NCBI GenBank assembly: GCA_942492815.1
Contig: OW818658.1
Coordinates: 2,418,001-2,482,000, forward strand
DNA length: 64,000 bases
From: JAEUWI01 sp942492815
GTDB taxonomy: Bacteria > Hydrogenedentota > Hydrogenedentia > Hydrogenedentales > JAEUWI01
Reading direction: 5' to 3'
Every line of letters starts with the position of its first letter. Positions within the stretch are counted from its first letter, which is position 1. A program made the position numbers and the translations under genes. This document shows, in pieces, positions 8,373-18,274 of the stretch. The notes under the pieces are model-generated. The model was not told the origin of the DNA and made no database searches. It saw only the letters and a program-made list of their open reading frames with translations.

Positions 8373-11090
8373 TCAGGATTTGGTCAAATCGCGGACCACC
8401 AGCGTCGGCTCCCCGGGGATGCGGGTCGCTTCAAATCCAAGCTTCTGGCAGACATGAAGCATGCCGCGGTTCTCGGGAAGCACGGAGCCCGTAATACGGT
8501 TCAGGCCTTCCTTGCGCCCGATGTTCACGAGACGCTGCAGCAATTCCGAGCCGATGCCGTGGCCCTGGATGTGATCGCTCACCACGATCGCGAACTCCCC
8601 TTCGCCGTATCGGTGCTCCTTGACGATCCGGCCCACGGCGATGATCTCTTCCACGCCCGTGGAGGGGTTCTCCCAGACTCCGACGAGGGCAATTTGCCGG
8701 TCGTAGTCAATGAAGCAGAGGCGGGTCAGCCGGTCGTGGCTCACGCGCTGATCCAGCGAGATTAAACCGAGGTAACGGTAGTAGACGGTGTCGCTCGAGA
8801 GCGTCTTGTGAAAGGCGACCATCAGCGGCTCGTCTTCGGGGCGGATGGCACGAATGTGAATGGTATCGCCCTTCTTGCTCGTCCAGTCCTCCGAGTATTC
8901 CAGCGGGTAGGGACGGATGGCCAGCTTGGGCAAATTCTCTTCGGCAACATCAAGGCCGTGCAGCACCACCCGGCCGTCCAGCGCGATGAGTCCATCCGGC
9001 GATACCAGCAGCGGATTGATGTCGATCTCGGCGATCCAGGGCTGTTCCACCACCAGCTTCGAGAAGCGGACCAGCAGGTGCTCCAGCGCCACGAGATCGA
9101 CCGGCTTCCGGCCGCGCACGCCCTTGAGCGCGGCATAGATTCGCGTCTGCTCCATCATGCGGCGGGCGAGGGTCGTGTTGAGGGGGGGCAGGCCGAGGGC
9201 ACTGTCCTTGAAGACCTCCACCAATTGCCCGCCGGAGCCGAAGAGCAGTACAGGCCCGAACTGGGGGTCGATGCTGCTGCCGATGATGATCTCGTAGCCT
9301 TCATTTTGCACCATGGGCTGGACGACCACGCCCTCAAAGTGCTCGGCGCCCGCTTTTTCAGTAACCGATTTCAGGATCGATTCGAAGGCACCGGCCACGG
9401 ACACCGCGGACTTCAGATTCAACTGCACACCACCTACGTCGGTCTTGTGGGTAATCGTGTTCGAGTACAACTTGAGCACCACGGGATAGCCCATGGAATC
9501 GGCCGCAGCAACCGCCTCTTCAGACGTGCGCGCCACTTCCGTTGGGACCACGGGAATTCCGTAGGCCGCCAGAATCTTCTTCGATTCATGCTCCGGAAGG
9601 ATGGTGCGACCCGCCTGCCGCGCGTCCGTGATGAGTTTTTCCACCAGGGCGCGATCCGGTCCCTGCGCCGTCTCGTCCGGCGGAAGCACGGGGGTTTCGT
9701 AGAGACCCCGAAGGTTGTAGTTATAGCGCCACATCAGGTTGAACACCTTGGTGGCCGTATCGGGGTAGTCAAAGCAGGGGATGTCGTGGCTGTTGAGAAT
9801 ATCCCGTCCCGCCTGGACACCGTCACCGCCCATCCAGCTTGCCAGAAGCGGCTTTTTCGATGCCATCTTTACCTTGGCGAGTTCTTCCGCCGTCTTGGTG
9901 GGATCGGTCATGGCCTGGGGCGTCAACACAACGAGCAGGCCGTCGCTGTGGGGGTCCTGGGACGCAATTTCAAGGGCCTTGGCGTAACGCTCCGGGCCCG
10001 CATCCCCCAGAATGTCCACCGGGTTGCTGTGGCTCCACGCCTGGGGAAGCACCCCGTTCAGTCTTTCGATGGTTTCTTCTGAAAGCTCCGCCAACTCGCC
10101 GCCATCGCTGATCACGGCGTCGGTCGCGAGTACGCCCGGACCGCCGGCGTTCGTCAGGATCGTCAGACGGGGCCCTCTGGGGCGAGGCTGTTTCTCCAGC
10201 ACGTCCGCCATCTGGAAGAGGCTCGCGATCGTGTAAACGCGCGATACACCCGTGCGGCGGAAGGCGGCCGAGAGTACACCGTCGCTGCCGGCGAGGGAAC
10301 CGGTGTGGGAGGCAGCCGCCTGGGCCGCGGCCTGGGTTTGCCCCGCCTTGATGACGATGATGGGTTTGCTCAGGGCCACTTCCCGGGCCGCCGAAAGGAA
10401 GGAGCGGGCGTTGCCGATGGATTCCATGTAGATAACGATGCTCTTGGTATTCGGATCGTCGCCGAGGTAGTAAATCAAGTCACCCCAGTCCACATCGAGC
10501 ATGGAGCCGATGGAGATGAAGGCGCTGAAGCCCACGTTGACGCTGTAGCTCCAGTCGAGAATCGACGTGCAGAGGGCGCCACTCTGGCTGATGAAGCCCA
10601 CGCTGCCGGGCCGCGCGATGCTACTCGCGAAAGTCGCGTTCATGCCCTTGATTGGATTCATGACGCCGAGGCAGTTCGGCCCGATGATACGCATGCGTCC
10701 GTTACCGGCCGCGGCCAGCACTTCCGCTTCCAACGCGGCGCCTTTTTCGCCGACTTCTTTGAAACCCGCCGAGATGATGATGGCGCCCTTGACGCCGCAA
10801 GCCACACATTCGCGCACAATTTCGGGGATAGAGGAAGCGGGGGTGACCATGATGGCCAGGTCCACAGGCTCGGGGATTGACGTGACGCTGGGATAGGCCT
10901 TGATGCCCAGTACATTGTGACGCTTGGGATTGACGGCATACACCGTGCCCCCGAAGGGGCTGCTGATCAGATTCCACAGCATCGTGCGGCCCACGCTGCC
11001 CGGCTGCTCCGTGGCGCCAATCACTGCAACCGTCTTAGGATTAAAGATCGCCTCCAGGCAACCCTGTTTACCGCTATCAGCTATATTCAT
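8373..11090 (-). CDS. ADP-forming acyl-CoA ligase fused to GNAT acetyltransferase (Pat/PatZ-like)
   Basis: A 905-residue fusion. An N-terminal CoA-binding Rossmann domain (about 10-135) and a succinyl-CoA-ligase-like flavodoxin domain lead to an ATP-grasp domain (about 490-710), and a C-terminal GNAT domain (about 735-905) carries IQGHGIGSELLQRL as its acetyl-CoA loop. This is the architecture of Pat/PatZ protein lysine acetyltransferases that switch off acyl-CoA synthetases. In the enterobacterial enzymes the ligase part is regarded as inactive; here the ligase phospho-His motif SHTGSLAGSD is intact (His near 262), so a working ligase cannot be excluded. AGGAGG lies about ten bases before the ATG. 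Transcribed alone, with a strong terminator behind it. Confidence 0.9.
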   Translation of the reverse strand: MNIADSGKQGCLEAIFNPKTVAVIGATEQPGSVGRTMLWNLISSPFGGTVYAVNPKRHNVLGIKAYPSVTSIPEPVDLAIMVTPASSIPEIVRECVACGVKGAIIISAGFKEVGEKGAALEAEVLAAAGNGRMRIIGPNCLGVMNPIKGMNATFASSIARPGSVGFISQSGALCTSILDWSYSVNVGFSAFISIGSMLDVDWGDLIYYLGDDPNTKSIVIYMESIGNARSFLSAAREVALSKPIIVIKAGQTQAAAQAAASHTGSLAGSDGVLSAAFRRTGVSRVYTIASLFQMADVLEKQPRPRGPRLTILTNAGGPGVLATDAVISDGGELAELSEETIERLNGVLPQAWSHSNPVDILGDAGPERYAKALEIASQDPHSDGLLVVLTPQAMTDPTKTAEELAKVKMASKKPLLASWMGGDGVQAGRDILNSHDIPCFDYPDTATKVFNLMWRYNYNLRGLYETPVLPPDETAQGPDRALVEKLITDARQAGRTILPEHESKKILAAYGIPVVPTEVARTSEEAVAAADSMGYPVVLKLYSNTITHKTDVGGVQLNLKSAVSVAGAFESILKSVTEKAGAEHFEGVVVQPMVQNEGYEIIIGSSIDPQFGPVLLFGSGGQLVEVFKDSALGLPPLNTTLARRMMEQTRIYAALKGVRGRKPVDLVALEHLLVRFSKLVVEQPWIAEIDINPLLVSPDGLIALDGRVVLHGLDVAEENLPKLAIRPYPLEYSEDWTSKKGDTIHIRAIRPEDEPLMVAFHKTLSSDTVYYRYLGLISLDQRVSHDRLTRLCFIDYDRQIALVGVWENPSTGVEEIIAVGRIVKEHRYGEGEFAIVVSDHIQGHGIGSELLQRLVNIGRKEGLNRITGSVLPENRGMLHVCQKLGFEATRIPGEPTLVVRDLTKS

Positions 11091-11406
11091 GCGAGAAGGC
11101 CTCCTCTGTACATCCAGAATCGTGTATTATCAGCAAAACTACCGCCACGCTGAGTGTGACTTGCCCGTGTCGGGTACGCTTTACTCACCGTGCGTTCAGG
11201 GTGTGTAAGCACGAAGGACAAGCAAGTTCGATGCCTGAATGATTACACAGTAACCAAGCGCGGCACAAGGCGTTAAGCACTGTTGCGCCGCGCAATTGTG
11301 TAACGCGATCTGTTCAATGCACTAAACTGTAGCGTTCATGGTGACAGATCTGCTCAATGAAGCCATTCACCCCAGATAGATCCCTACCAGGAGTACAGAC
11401 CCAACC
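11091..11406. other. Divergent intergenic region
   Basis: About 316 bases between the acyl-CoA ligase and phosphatase genes. It must hold both promoters, but I see no unambiguous -35/-10 pair, repeat or RNA in it. Confidence 0.5.
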
Positions 11407-12018
11407 ATGCGACTCTACATCGTCCGCCACGGCGAAACGGATTTCAATCGCAACCGAATGATGCAGGGCTATCATGAGATTCCCCTGAACGAGCGCGGGA
11501 TCCGCCAGGCCACGCTGCTGGCCCATCGCCTGAAAGAGGAGCAGCTTGACCGAATCATCTGCAGCGACTTGCGCCGTGCCGTGATGACCGCGTGCATCGT
11601 TGCATCGCACACCGGCGTGCCCATGGACTATGACCCGGCCCTGCGGGAGCGCGATCCCGGCCTGTTGACCGGAAAGTCGTACGATGAAGAACCGCGCTTC
11701 TTTACCGATATCGATTTTATCCCGCCGGAAGGCGAAGGGGTTCGAGCGTTTCGGGCGCGCGTACGTCAGGCCTTTGAGCATCTTGCTGCCCGAGCCCGCC
11801 ATGCCACCGAACGGGTGGCGGTCATCACCCATGGTCTCGTGTGCCATGCTTTTGTGACCGAGTTCTTTGGCGAGGATGCGGCGGAAGGGATCGGCTCGCG
11901 AAACGCCGCGCTGACCCTGGCCGAGTATGATGCGGGCCAGTGGTCCCTCGTTGCACGGGACTGCGCCAGCCATCTCGCAGGCGAAGAACCCCCGCGGATC
12001 GTGGTCGCCGGGGCTTGA
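11407..12018 (+). CDS. Histidine phosphatase family protein (phosphoglycerate-mutase-like)
   Basis: A 203-residue cytoplasmic enzyme. The RHGET motif at residues 8-12 supplies the phospho-accepting His, SDLRRAVMTA is the second arginine region, RERDPGLLTG provides the acid, and THGLV holds the second catalytic His. The length and the absence of the insertions typical of true glycolytic mutases point to a CobC/GpmB-like phosphatase. The substrate is unknown. It is followed at about 100 bases by a small DNA-binding-type protein and the OPT transporter, without evidence of a shared function. Confidence 0.87.
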   Translation: MRLYIVRHGETDFNRNRMMQGYHEIPLNERGIRQATLLAHRLKEEQLDRIICSDLRRAVMTACIVASHTGVPMDYDPALRERDPGLLTGKSYDEEPRFFTDIDFIPPEGEGVRAFRARVRQAFEHLAARARHATERVAVITHGLVCHAFVTEFFGEDAAEGIGSRNAALTLAEYDAGQWSLVARDCASHLAGEEPPRIVVAGA

Positions 12019-12119
12019 TACTCCACTGTTTTTCATCGCCGTAGCCTGTGCTAAGATAGGCGAGGAGTTGAAGCACATGGGGTGCTTCGCAGACCATGGA
12101 ACACGCCGGGGTGTGGATT

Positions 12120-12389
12120 ATGGTATCGGACGACGCGGAACGAAAGTTAGTGGAAGCAATGTCGGAGGTCAAACCGCACCGCCTTGATTCCTATACGCTC
12201 AAGACTAAGCAGTTGAAGTTCCGGCTGCACGATGAGGAGTTTGAGGAAATCCGGGAAACGGCGGAGCGTCTGGGCCTTTCCATTTCCGAGTACTTTTGCG
12301 CGCTCCATCGTTATGCCAGGCCCAATCTGGCGCCCAATCCTCAGGCCGGCGAGTGGCTCCACCCCGTTCGCAAGTCGCGTCGGGATTGA
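12120..12389 (+). CDS. Small ribbon-helix-helix-like protein
   Basis: About 89 residues. LKFRLHDEEFEEIRETAERLG resembles the strand-helix part of Arc/MetJ or mobilization-protein ribbon-helix-helix domains, followed by a short basic tail ending in RKSRRD. The ATG at 12120 follows a weak GGGGTG; an in-frame ATG at 12096 would add eight residues. It ends 40 bases before the OPT transporter and could be a local regulator, or a solitary antitoxin-like protein with no toxin visible. Function unknown. Confidence 0.6.
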   Translation: MVSDDAERKLVEAMSEVKPHRLDSYTLKTKQLKFRLHDEEFEEIRETAERLGLSISEYFCALHRYARPNLAPNPQAGEWLHPVRKSRRD

Positions 12390-12429
12390 GCCCGATCACT
12401 TCGTTTTCAGACGACTTCAGGAGATTTTC

Positions 12430-14322
12430 ATGAGCGACGAGCAGGGGCGGGGCAGCACCGGAAATGAAGTGGCCGAATGCACCGCACTGTCGCTGGGATT
12501 GGGAACCCTGCTGGCCATCATCATGGGCGCGGCCAACGTCTATCTGGGCCTCAAGGTTGGCATGACCGTGAGCGCCTCCATCCCCGCCGCCGTTATCAGC
12601 ATGGCTGTGATGCGCGGCGTGTTCAAGCGCGGCACCATCCTCGAAAACAATATCTCCCAGACGATCGCTTCCACGGGAGAGAGCCTCGCCGCAGGGGCGA
12701 TCTTCACACTACCCGCTTTCCTGCTCGCCGGCGTATGGGAAACCTTCAACTTCTGGATCAGTACCGGTATCATCATGACAGGCGGACTGCTCGGCATCGT
12801 GTTCATGGTACCCCTGCGCAAAGCCCTGATCATTGATCGCAAGGACCTGAAATATCCCGAGGGCGTCGCCTGCGCCGAGGTGCTGCTGGCGGGGCAAAAC
12901 GGTGGGGCGGGAGCCCGAGGAATTCTCATCGGTCTGGGTATCGGCGCCTGCTTCAAGTTCTTCGCCACGGGCCTTGAGGTGATACGTGGCACGGTCGCGG
13001 GTGCCGTGACCCAGGGGCAGCGCGTTTTCTATTTCGGCGCGGAATTGAGTCCGGCGCTGCTGGCGGTCGGCTACATCGTCGGCGCGGGTATCGCCGCCCA
13101 GGTCTTCCTCGGCGGTGTTATCGGCTGGATCATCGCCATCCCGCTGCTCAGCCCCTACGTGGAGTCTACCGCCCCGACCGCCCTCGATCAGGCTGCGGAA
13201 CTTTACCGTTCCCATATTCGCTTCATCGGCGTGGGGACCATGCTGGTCGGCGGACTCTACTCGATTTGGAAAGTGCGGGGCGGACTGGTGGCCGGCATTC
13301 AAAGTCTGCGCGCGGTGTCCGCCGCGCCGGGCGAGAACGCGCCTCACATCCCGCGGACCGAGCGCAATATGTCCTTCAACGCGCTGCGCGGGATATTCCT
13401 TATCGCCACGCTGGGCACCCTGATCCTGTATCTCTTTCTGGTCGGCTCCTTCCCCCTCGCCCTCGCCGCGACCGTCGTCATGGTCCCGGCGGCCTTTCTC
13501 TTTACCGCTGTCGCCACCTACATCGTGGGTCTCGTGGGTTCCTCCAATTCGCCCGTTTCCGGCATGACCATCTGTGCACTCCTGCTGGCGGTGTTCGTCA
13601 TCTGGGCGGCGGGCGGCCAGGGCGACACGGCCATCCTGGCGACCTTGGGCGTGGCGGGCGTGGTCTGCTGCGTGGCATGCAGCGCGGGCGATGTGGCGCA
13701 GGATCTGAAGACGGGGCAACTGGTGGGCTCCACCCCGTCCCGGCAGCAATGGGCCGAGGTGCTGGGCGTCGTCATTCCCGCCTTTTTCCTCACGCCCGTT
13801 CTCGTCCTGTTGGATAGCGCCTATGGCATCGGCGACAAACTACAAGCCCCCCAGGCCACGCTCTTCGCCAGCCTCGTAAAGGGGTTCTTTGGTGGTGGGG
13901 ATTTGCCCTGGCCCTTGATAGGTATCGGGTTGGCCATCGGCGTCGCAATCATCCTCCTGGATACCGTGCTGGAGCGTTCCAGAGCGACCTTTCGGCTCTA
14001 CGTCATGCCCATCGCCGTGGGCATCTATTTGCCGCTCGCCCTATCGGTTCCAATCATGATCGGCGGGGTCATCCACTTCGCGGTCACGCGCGCGCGCCGA
14101 GACGCGGAGGACGCCAGCAGTGCCGGCGTTCTTTTCGGGTCGGGCCTGATCGCGGGCGAAGCCTTGATGGGCATTGGCCTGGCCATCCCCCTCGCGCTGG
14201 GCAGAAAAATCGCCCAGGACATGAGCGCCATTTCGCCTGTCGTCCTCGACGCGGGCTCCGTCGCACTCTTTGCCATCCTGGTCGCGTATTTCGCGCACAC
14301 GGCGCGAAAGTCCGCAAGCTAA
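12430..14322 (+). CDS. OPT-family oligopeptide transporter
   Basis: About 630 residues with 14-16 hydrophobic segments. The N-terminal half has AANVYLGLKVGMTVSAS and NNISQTIASTGES, and later segments include GLVGSSNSPVSGMT, all characteristic of prokaryotic OPT carriers, which take up peptides or metal-chelating peptides with protons. An upstream in-frame ATG exists at 12232, but it would run through the ribbon-helix-helix gene in another frame. The ATG at 12430 has CAGGAG seven bases before it and begins right at the conserved region. The substrate cannot be deduced. Confidence 0.9.
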   Translation: MSDEQGRGSTGNEVAECTALSLGLGTLLAIIMGAANVYLGLKVGMTVSASIPAAVISMAVMRGVFKRGTILENNISQTIASTGESLAAGAIFTLPAFLLAGVWETFNFWISTGIIMTGGLLGIVFMVPLRKALIIDRKDLKYPEGVACAEVLLAGQNGGAGARGILIGLGIGACFKFFATGLEVIRGTVAGAVTQGQRVFYFGAELSPALLAVGYIVGAGIAAQVFLGGVIGWIIAIPLLSPYVESTAPTALDQAAELYRSHIRFIGVGTMLVGGLYSIWKVRGGLVAGIQSLRAVSAAPGENAPHIPRTERNMSFNALRGIFLIATLGTLILYLFLVGSFPLALAATVVMVPAAFLFTAVATYIVGLVGSSNSPVSGMTICALLLAVFVIWAAGGQGDTAILATLGVAGVVCCVACSAGDVAQDLKTGQLVGSTPSRQQWAEVLGVVIPAFFLTPVLVLLDSAYGIGDKLQAPQATLFASLVKGFFGGGDLPWPLIGIGLAIGVAIILLDTVLERSRATFRLYVMPIAVGIYLPLALSVPIMIGGVIHFAVTRARRDAEDASSAGVLFGSGLIAGEALMGIGLAIPLALGRKIAQDMSAISPVVLDAGSVALFAILVAYFAHTARKSAS

Positions 14323-14422
14323 TCGCCGAAGCCAACACCCGCGCCGCACGGACCCAATCCATAGTGTGCGGAATCTTTCCCATTGCAAAACGGTCTTTCT
14401 TGCCCTATAGTGATGTAGGTTA

Positions 14423-14487
14423 AATACAACTTTCGGGAGCGGTTGTATTTTTCCATTCCGCAACAGGGTGAGAGAGTGACCTGTTGC
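14423..14487 (+). promoter_or_regulatory. Two-hairpin leader upstream of the chemoreceptor gene
   Basis: AATACAAC (14423-14430) pairs with GTTGTATT (14442-14449), followed by TTT, resembling a small terminator. GCAACAGG (14460-14467) pairs perfectly with CCTGTTGC (14480-14487). Both lie in the 5' leader and could attenuate expression. No known riboswitch class was recognised. Confidence 0.4.
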
Positions 14488-14520
14488 GATTGCAGTGGAC
14501 ACGGGATTGGGAGAATAGCC

Positions 14521-16788
14521 ATGTTTAATTGGTTGAATAACATCAAAATGAAACCGAAGATGATTGGCCTCTTTCTGTTGGTGGGCATGATCCCCATCGC
14601 CATCCTCGGCTGGCGTGCCGCCGTGATTGCAAAGAACGCCCTTCTCACCACCTCCTACAACAATCTGGAAGCGGTGCGGGAGATTAAGAAGGCCCAGATC
14701 GAGAAGTATTTCGGGGAGCGGAAGGGGGATCTGGGGATCCTGTCGGAGATCGTGGCCGCGCTGCACACGGACGCGACTGTGGCGGGAAATCCAGAGACGG
14801 ACGCCTTCTACAAGAAATACGTTGAGCTTTACGGCTACTATGACCTGTTTCTGATCGATCCGACGGGTCTGTGCTTTTACTCCGCGGCCAAAGAAAAGGA
14901 CTACCAGAGCAACCTGCTCACTGGCCCCTACAAGGATTCCGGGCTGGGCAAGTTGGTCAAGGAGGTTCTGGCGAGCAACGACTTCGGCGTGGCGGATTTC
15001 GCGCCCTACGAACCGAGCAATGGCGATGCCGCAATGTTTATCGCCCAGCCCGTCCATATCGGCGGCCAAATGACCGGAGTTGTTGCCCTTCAGGTTTCCA
15101 TCGAGTCGATAAACGCCATCATGCAGCAGCGCCAGGGGATGGGGGAGTCGGGGGAGACCTACCTGGTTGGCCCCGACTTCCGCATGCGGTCCGACAGCTT
15201 TCTGGACCCGGAGAAGCGCACCGTCCTGGCGTCCTTCGCCGGAAACAACTTGGTGGAAACGGAAGGGTCGAAGGCCGCGCTCAACGGGGAGGCGGCTGCC
15301 GGCATAATCGCGGACTACAACAACAGTCTCGTGCTCTCCTCATACACACCCGTAAAAATGGGACCCCTCACGTGGGCGCTCCTCGCCGAAGTTGACAAGG
15401 CCGAGGTATACAAGCCCATCTATTCCCTGCTTTGGAACCTTTTATGGGCGGCTCTGGTGATCGGATCGATCGTGACGATTGTGGCCTGGTTTATTGCAAC
15501 CGCTATCGTCAAGCCGCTCCTGCTGGATGTGGCGCTCGCGAAAGTCGTCGCGGAAGGCGATCTGACCCAGAGTGTCAAGCTGGATCAGAAGGACGAGCTC
15601 GGCATTCTCGCAAGCTCGCTGAACGAAATGACCGGCAACCTGCGCGACATCATGCGCAACGTCTCGGGTTGTTCCGATTCCCTGACCTCGTCGTCTCGTT
15701 CCATGACAGCGACGTCCGGAGACATGGCGGACAAATCCGAGCGCGTGTCTCAGTTGTCCGGCACGGCGGCCGCCGCTGCGGAGCAAGGTTCGGCGAACCT
15801 CCACACCATGGCCTCGGCCATCGAGGAGATCAGCGCAAATTCCGACAACATCTCCGCCAGTTCAGAGGAGGTATCCGCAAACCTCACCACGGTCAGCGCG
15901 GCGGTCGAAGAGATGTCCGCCAACATGAATTCCATCGCGTCGGCGGTGGAGGAAATGACCATGTCGGTCAATACCGTCGCGACGGCGGCGGAGGAAATGT
16001 CCTCGTCGTTGAACGACGTGGCCTCGAGCACGCAGGATGCCGCCAGAACCGCCGACAGCGCTTCGGCCAAGGCCGACGCCACGGTGAAGACCGTGGAGAC
16101 CCTCGGCCAGTCCGCCCGGGCCATCGGCAGGGTAGTGGAGCTCATCACGGGTATCGCCGCGCAGACCAATCTCCTCGCCCTGAACGCCACCATCGAAGCG
16201 GCTTCCGCCGGGGAGGCCGGCAAGGGGTTCTCCGTCGTGGCCAGCGAAGTGAAAGAACTGGCCAAGCAGACCAGCGCGGCCACGGGGGAGATCGCCAATC
16301 AGGTGTCCACCATGCAGGCCGACACCGCGGCGGTCACCGCCTCCATATCCGAAATCGTCAAGGTGATCGGTGAAATGCGTGGACTCTTCGATTCAATCGC
16401 TTCCGCGATTACGGAACAAACCAAGTCCATCAACGAAATCGCGCGCAGCACCGGCGACGCGGCGGGCGGTGCGGATGAAGTATCGCGCAACGTGCAGGAG
16501 GCGGCCAAAGGCGCGGCGGAGGTTTCACGCAACGTTCAGGAGGCGAACATGGGGCTCAATGAGATCGTGAAGCACATCGCCGAATTGGCCCAGGGAACGT
16601 CCGAAGTTTCGAGAAACGCCAGCGAGGCTTCCATGGGCATGAACGAGATCGCCCGGAGCGTCGCTCAGGTCAGTGAATTTGCCGCGGGCACCAAGGACGG
16701 TGCGGCAAACGTGAATCACGAGGCGGAAGGCATGGCGCACCTCGCCACCTCACTGCACCAGATGGTATCACGCTTCAAATTGGATTGA
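14521..16788 (+). CDS. Methyl-accepting chemotaxis protein with periplasmic Cache domain
   Basis: About 755 residues. TM1 at about 15-38, a periplasmic dCache-like sensor (40-300; YDLFLIDPTGLCFYSA and the ETYLVGPDFRMRSDS segment), TM2 at about 305-330, HAMP (330-385), and a long methyl-accepting coiled coil whose tip is ITGIAAQTNLLALNATIEAA with GEAGKGFSVVASEVK. The tip reads ATIEAASAGE rather than the usual AAIEAARAGE. After the tip, residues 650-719 are five near-identical 14-residue units (EVSRNVQEAAKG-type), two heptads each, suggesting recent expansion of the coiled coil. The ATG follows GGGAGA. No che genes are in the window, so its kinase partners lie elsewhere. Confidence 0.93.
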   Translation: MFNWLNNIKMKPKMIGLFLLVGMIPIAILGWRAAVIAKNALLTTSYNNLEAVREIKKAQIEKYFGERKGDLGILSEIVAALHTDATVAGNPETDAFYKKYVELYGYYDLFLIDPTGLCFYSAAKEKDYQSNLLTGPYKDSGLGKLVKEVLASNDFGVADFAPYEPSNGDAAMFIAQPVHIGGQMTGVVALQVSIESINAIMQQRQGMGESGETYLVGPDFRMRSDSFLDPEKRTVLASFAGNNLVETEGSKAALNGEAAAGIIADYNNSLVLSSYTPVKMGPLTWALLAEVDKAEVYKPIYSLLWNLLWAALVIGSIVTIVAWFIATAIVKPLLLDVALAKVVAEGDLTQSVKLDQKDELGILASSLNEMTGNLRDIMRNVSGCSDSLTSSSRSMTATSGDMADKSERVSQLSGTAAAAAEQGSANLHTMASAIEEISANSDNISASSEEVSANLTTVSAAVEEMSANMNSIASAVEEMTMSVNTVATAAEEMSSSLNDVASSTQDAARTADSASAKADATVKTVETLGQSARAIGRVVELITGIAAQTNLLALNATIEAASAGEAGKGFSVVASEVKELAKQTSAATGEIANQVSTMQADTAAVTASISEIVKVIGEMRGLFDSIASAITEQTKSINEIARSTGDAAGGADEVSRNVQEAAKGAAEVSRNVQEANMGLNEIVKHIAELAQGTSEVSRNASEASMGMNEIARSVAQVSEFAAGTKDGAANVNHEAEGMAHLATSLHQMVSRFKLD

Positions 16789-16803
16789 CGCGGCGGCCCA
16801 TCG

Positions 16804-18273
16804 CTACGGCGACGGAATGGCTCCAACTGGGGCGGCCTCGCTTGGGGCGGCCTCGCTTGGGGCCGCCTCGGGCGGGGCGGGCGGCAATATAAGGCCTGCA
16901 GGTCGTGCTTCGAGCGCCATGGCCGCTTTGAAGGCCTCCGCGGCCGCCTGAAGCTCCTCCACCACGAAGCGGGAGCCCGCCGCTTGGTCGTGCTTTTCCG
17001 CGATGTCCTCGCTCAGGTTGTAGAGGGCGAGGGGGATGTTCTTCCGCACGTAGGGTGCGGGTAGTCCGTCCGCCCCGGGGGGCACATCAAGGGTTCGGTA
17101 TTCGTGGGGCAGGTGGAGCTTCCAGGGGCCCTTGCGGACCGCCTGCAGTTCATTGCGACCGTAGAAGTAGAAGTACTCGTGGGGCGTGCCCGCGCCGGGT
17201 CGGCCTTCGAGCAGGGACCAAAGGCTCTTGCCGTCGATGATGCGATCCGTTGGAAGCGCCGCACCGACCGCTTCGGCCACCGTGGGGTAAAAATCGAAGT
17301 TGGCGATCATCTTGTCGTTTACCTGATTCGCGGGAATACGCCCCGGCCAGCGCACGATGCACGGAACGCGGTGGCCCCCTTCCCACGTGGTGCCCTTGCC
17401 TTCACGGAGCGGTCCCGCGGACCCCGCATGGTTGCCGTAGCTGATCCAGGGGCCGTTGTCCGACGTGAAGACGACCAGCGTCTCTTCTTCGAGTCCCGCC
17501 TCTTCCAAGGTGCGCAGGATCTCGCCCACGGACCAGTCAATTTCCATGATGACATCGCCATACATGCCCTGGGCCGATTTCCCGCGAAATTTATCCGAGA
17601 CGCCGAGCGGTACATGGGGCATGCTGTGGGCCAGGTATAGAAAGAACGGCCTGTCTTTGTTTTCGGCGATGAAGCGGACCGCGTACTCGGTGTAGCGCGT
17701 GGTCAACAGGTTCATGTCGGGGTTCGTCTCGACGACCGCGTTGCCTTCCATCAGGGGCAGGTCGGGTAAGTCTTTCGCCGTGGGGTGAAAGGGCCACATG
17801 TCGTTGGAGTAGGGGAGGCCGAAAAACGCGTCGAAGCCCTGATTCAGCGGGAGAAATTCCGGAATGTCGCCCAGGTGCCACTTGCCCACACAGGCCGTAG
17901 CATAACCCAGGGGCTTCAATAATTCGGCCATCGTAACTTCATCGGGATGGAGGCCATCCGCGCGCCCCTGCTGCTGCTTGCTTGGACTCAGTACATCGGG
18001 GAGCCCCACGCGGATCGGGTAGCAGCCCGTCAGGAGCGCGGCGCGGGAAGGGCTGCACGCGTTGGCCACCGCATAGGCGGACGTGAAGCGGATGCCGTCC
18101 GCAGCCAATCGGTCGAGGTTCGGCGTTTGAAAGGCTGTCGCGCCGTAGGCCCCGGTATCGGCGTAGCCCTGGTCGTCGGTATGGATGACAATCACATTGG
18201 GTGGCCGCTCCCCGCGCGCGTCCAGGGAAAAGATTGTCAGCGCAATCGCGAGTATCGGGGCCGTGCGGACCAT
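16804..18273 (-). CDS. Secreted formylglycine-dependent sulfatase (family S1)
   Basis: About 489 residues: signal peptide (VRTAPILAIALTIFSL), metal site VIVIHTDDQGYADTG, and the formylglycine motif CSPSRAALLTG with Cys as the residue converted by the maturation enzyme. VGKWHLG and TSDNGPW supply further active-site residues. It should hydrolyse sulfate esters, probably of a polysaccharide, in the periplasm. The start at 18273 has GAGGAGG six bases upstream and yields a clean signal peptide; the longer frame does not. The preceding gene ends TGA one base before this ATG, implying translational coupling. The last 20 residues are a Pro/Ala/Glu tail built from a 15-bp tandem repeat (16831-16865). 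Confidence 0.92.
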   Translation of the reverse strand: MVRTAPILAIALTIFSLDARGERPPNVIVIHTDDQGYADTGAYGATAFQTPNLDRLAADGIRFTSAYAVANACSPSRAALLTGCYPIRVGLPDVLSPSKQQQGRADGLHPDEVTMAELLKPLGYATACVGKWHLGDIPEFLPLNQGFDAFFGLPYSNDMWPFHPTAKDLPDLPLMEGNAVVETNPDMNLLTTRYTEYAVRFIAENKDRPFFLYLAHSMPHVPLGVSDKFRGKSAQGMYGDVIMEIDWSVGEILRTLEEAGLEEETLVVFTSDNGPWISYGNHAGSAGPLREGKGTTWEGGHRVPCIVRWPGRIPANQVNDKMIANFDFYPTVAEAVGAALPTDRIIDGKSLWSLLEGRPGAGTPHEYFYFYGRNELQAVRKGPWKLHLPHEYRTLDVPPGADGLPAPYVRKNIPLALYNLSEDIAEKHDQAAGSRFVVEELQAAAEAFKAAMALEARPAGLILPPAPPEAAPSEAAPSEAAPVGAIPSP

Positions 18274-18274
18274 C

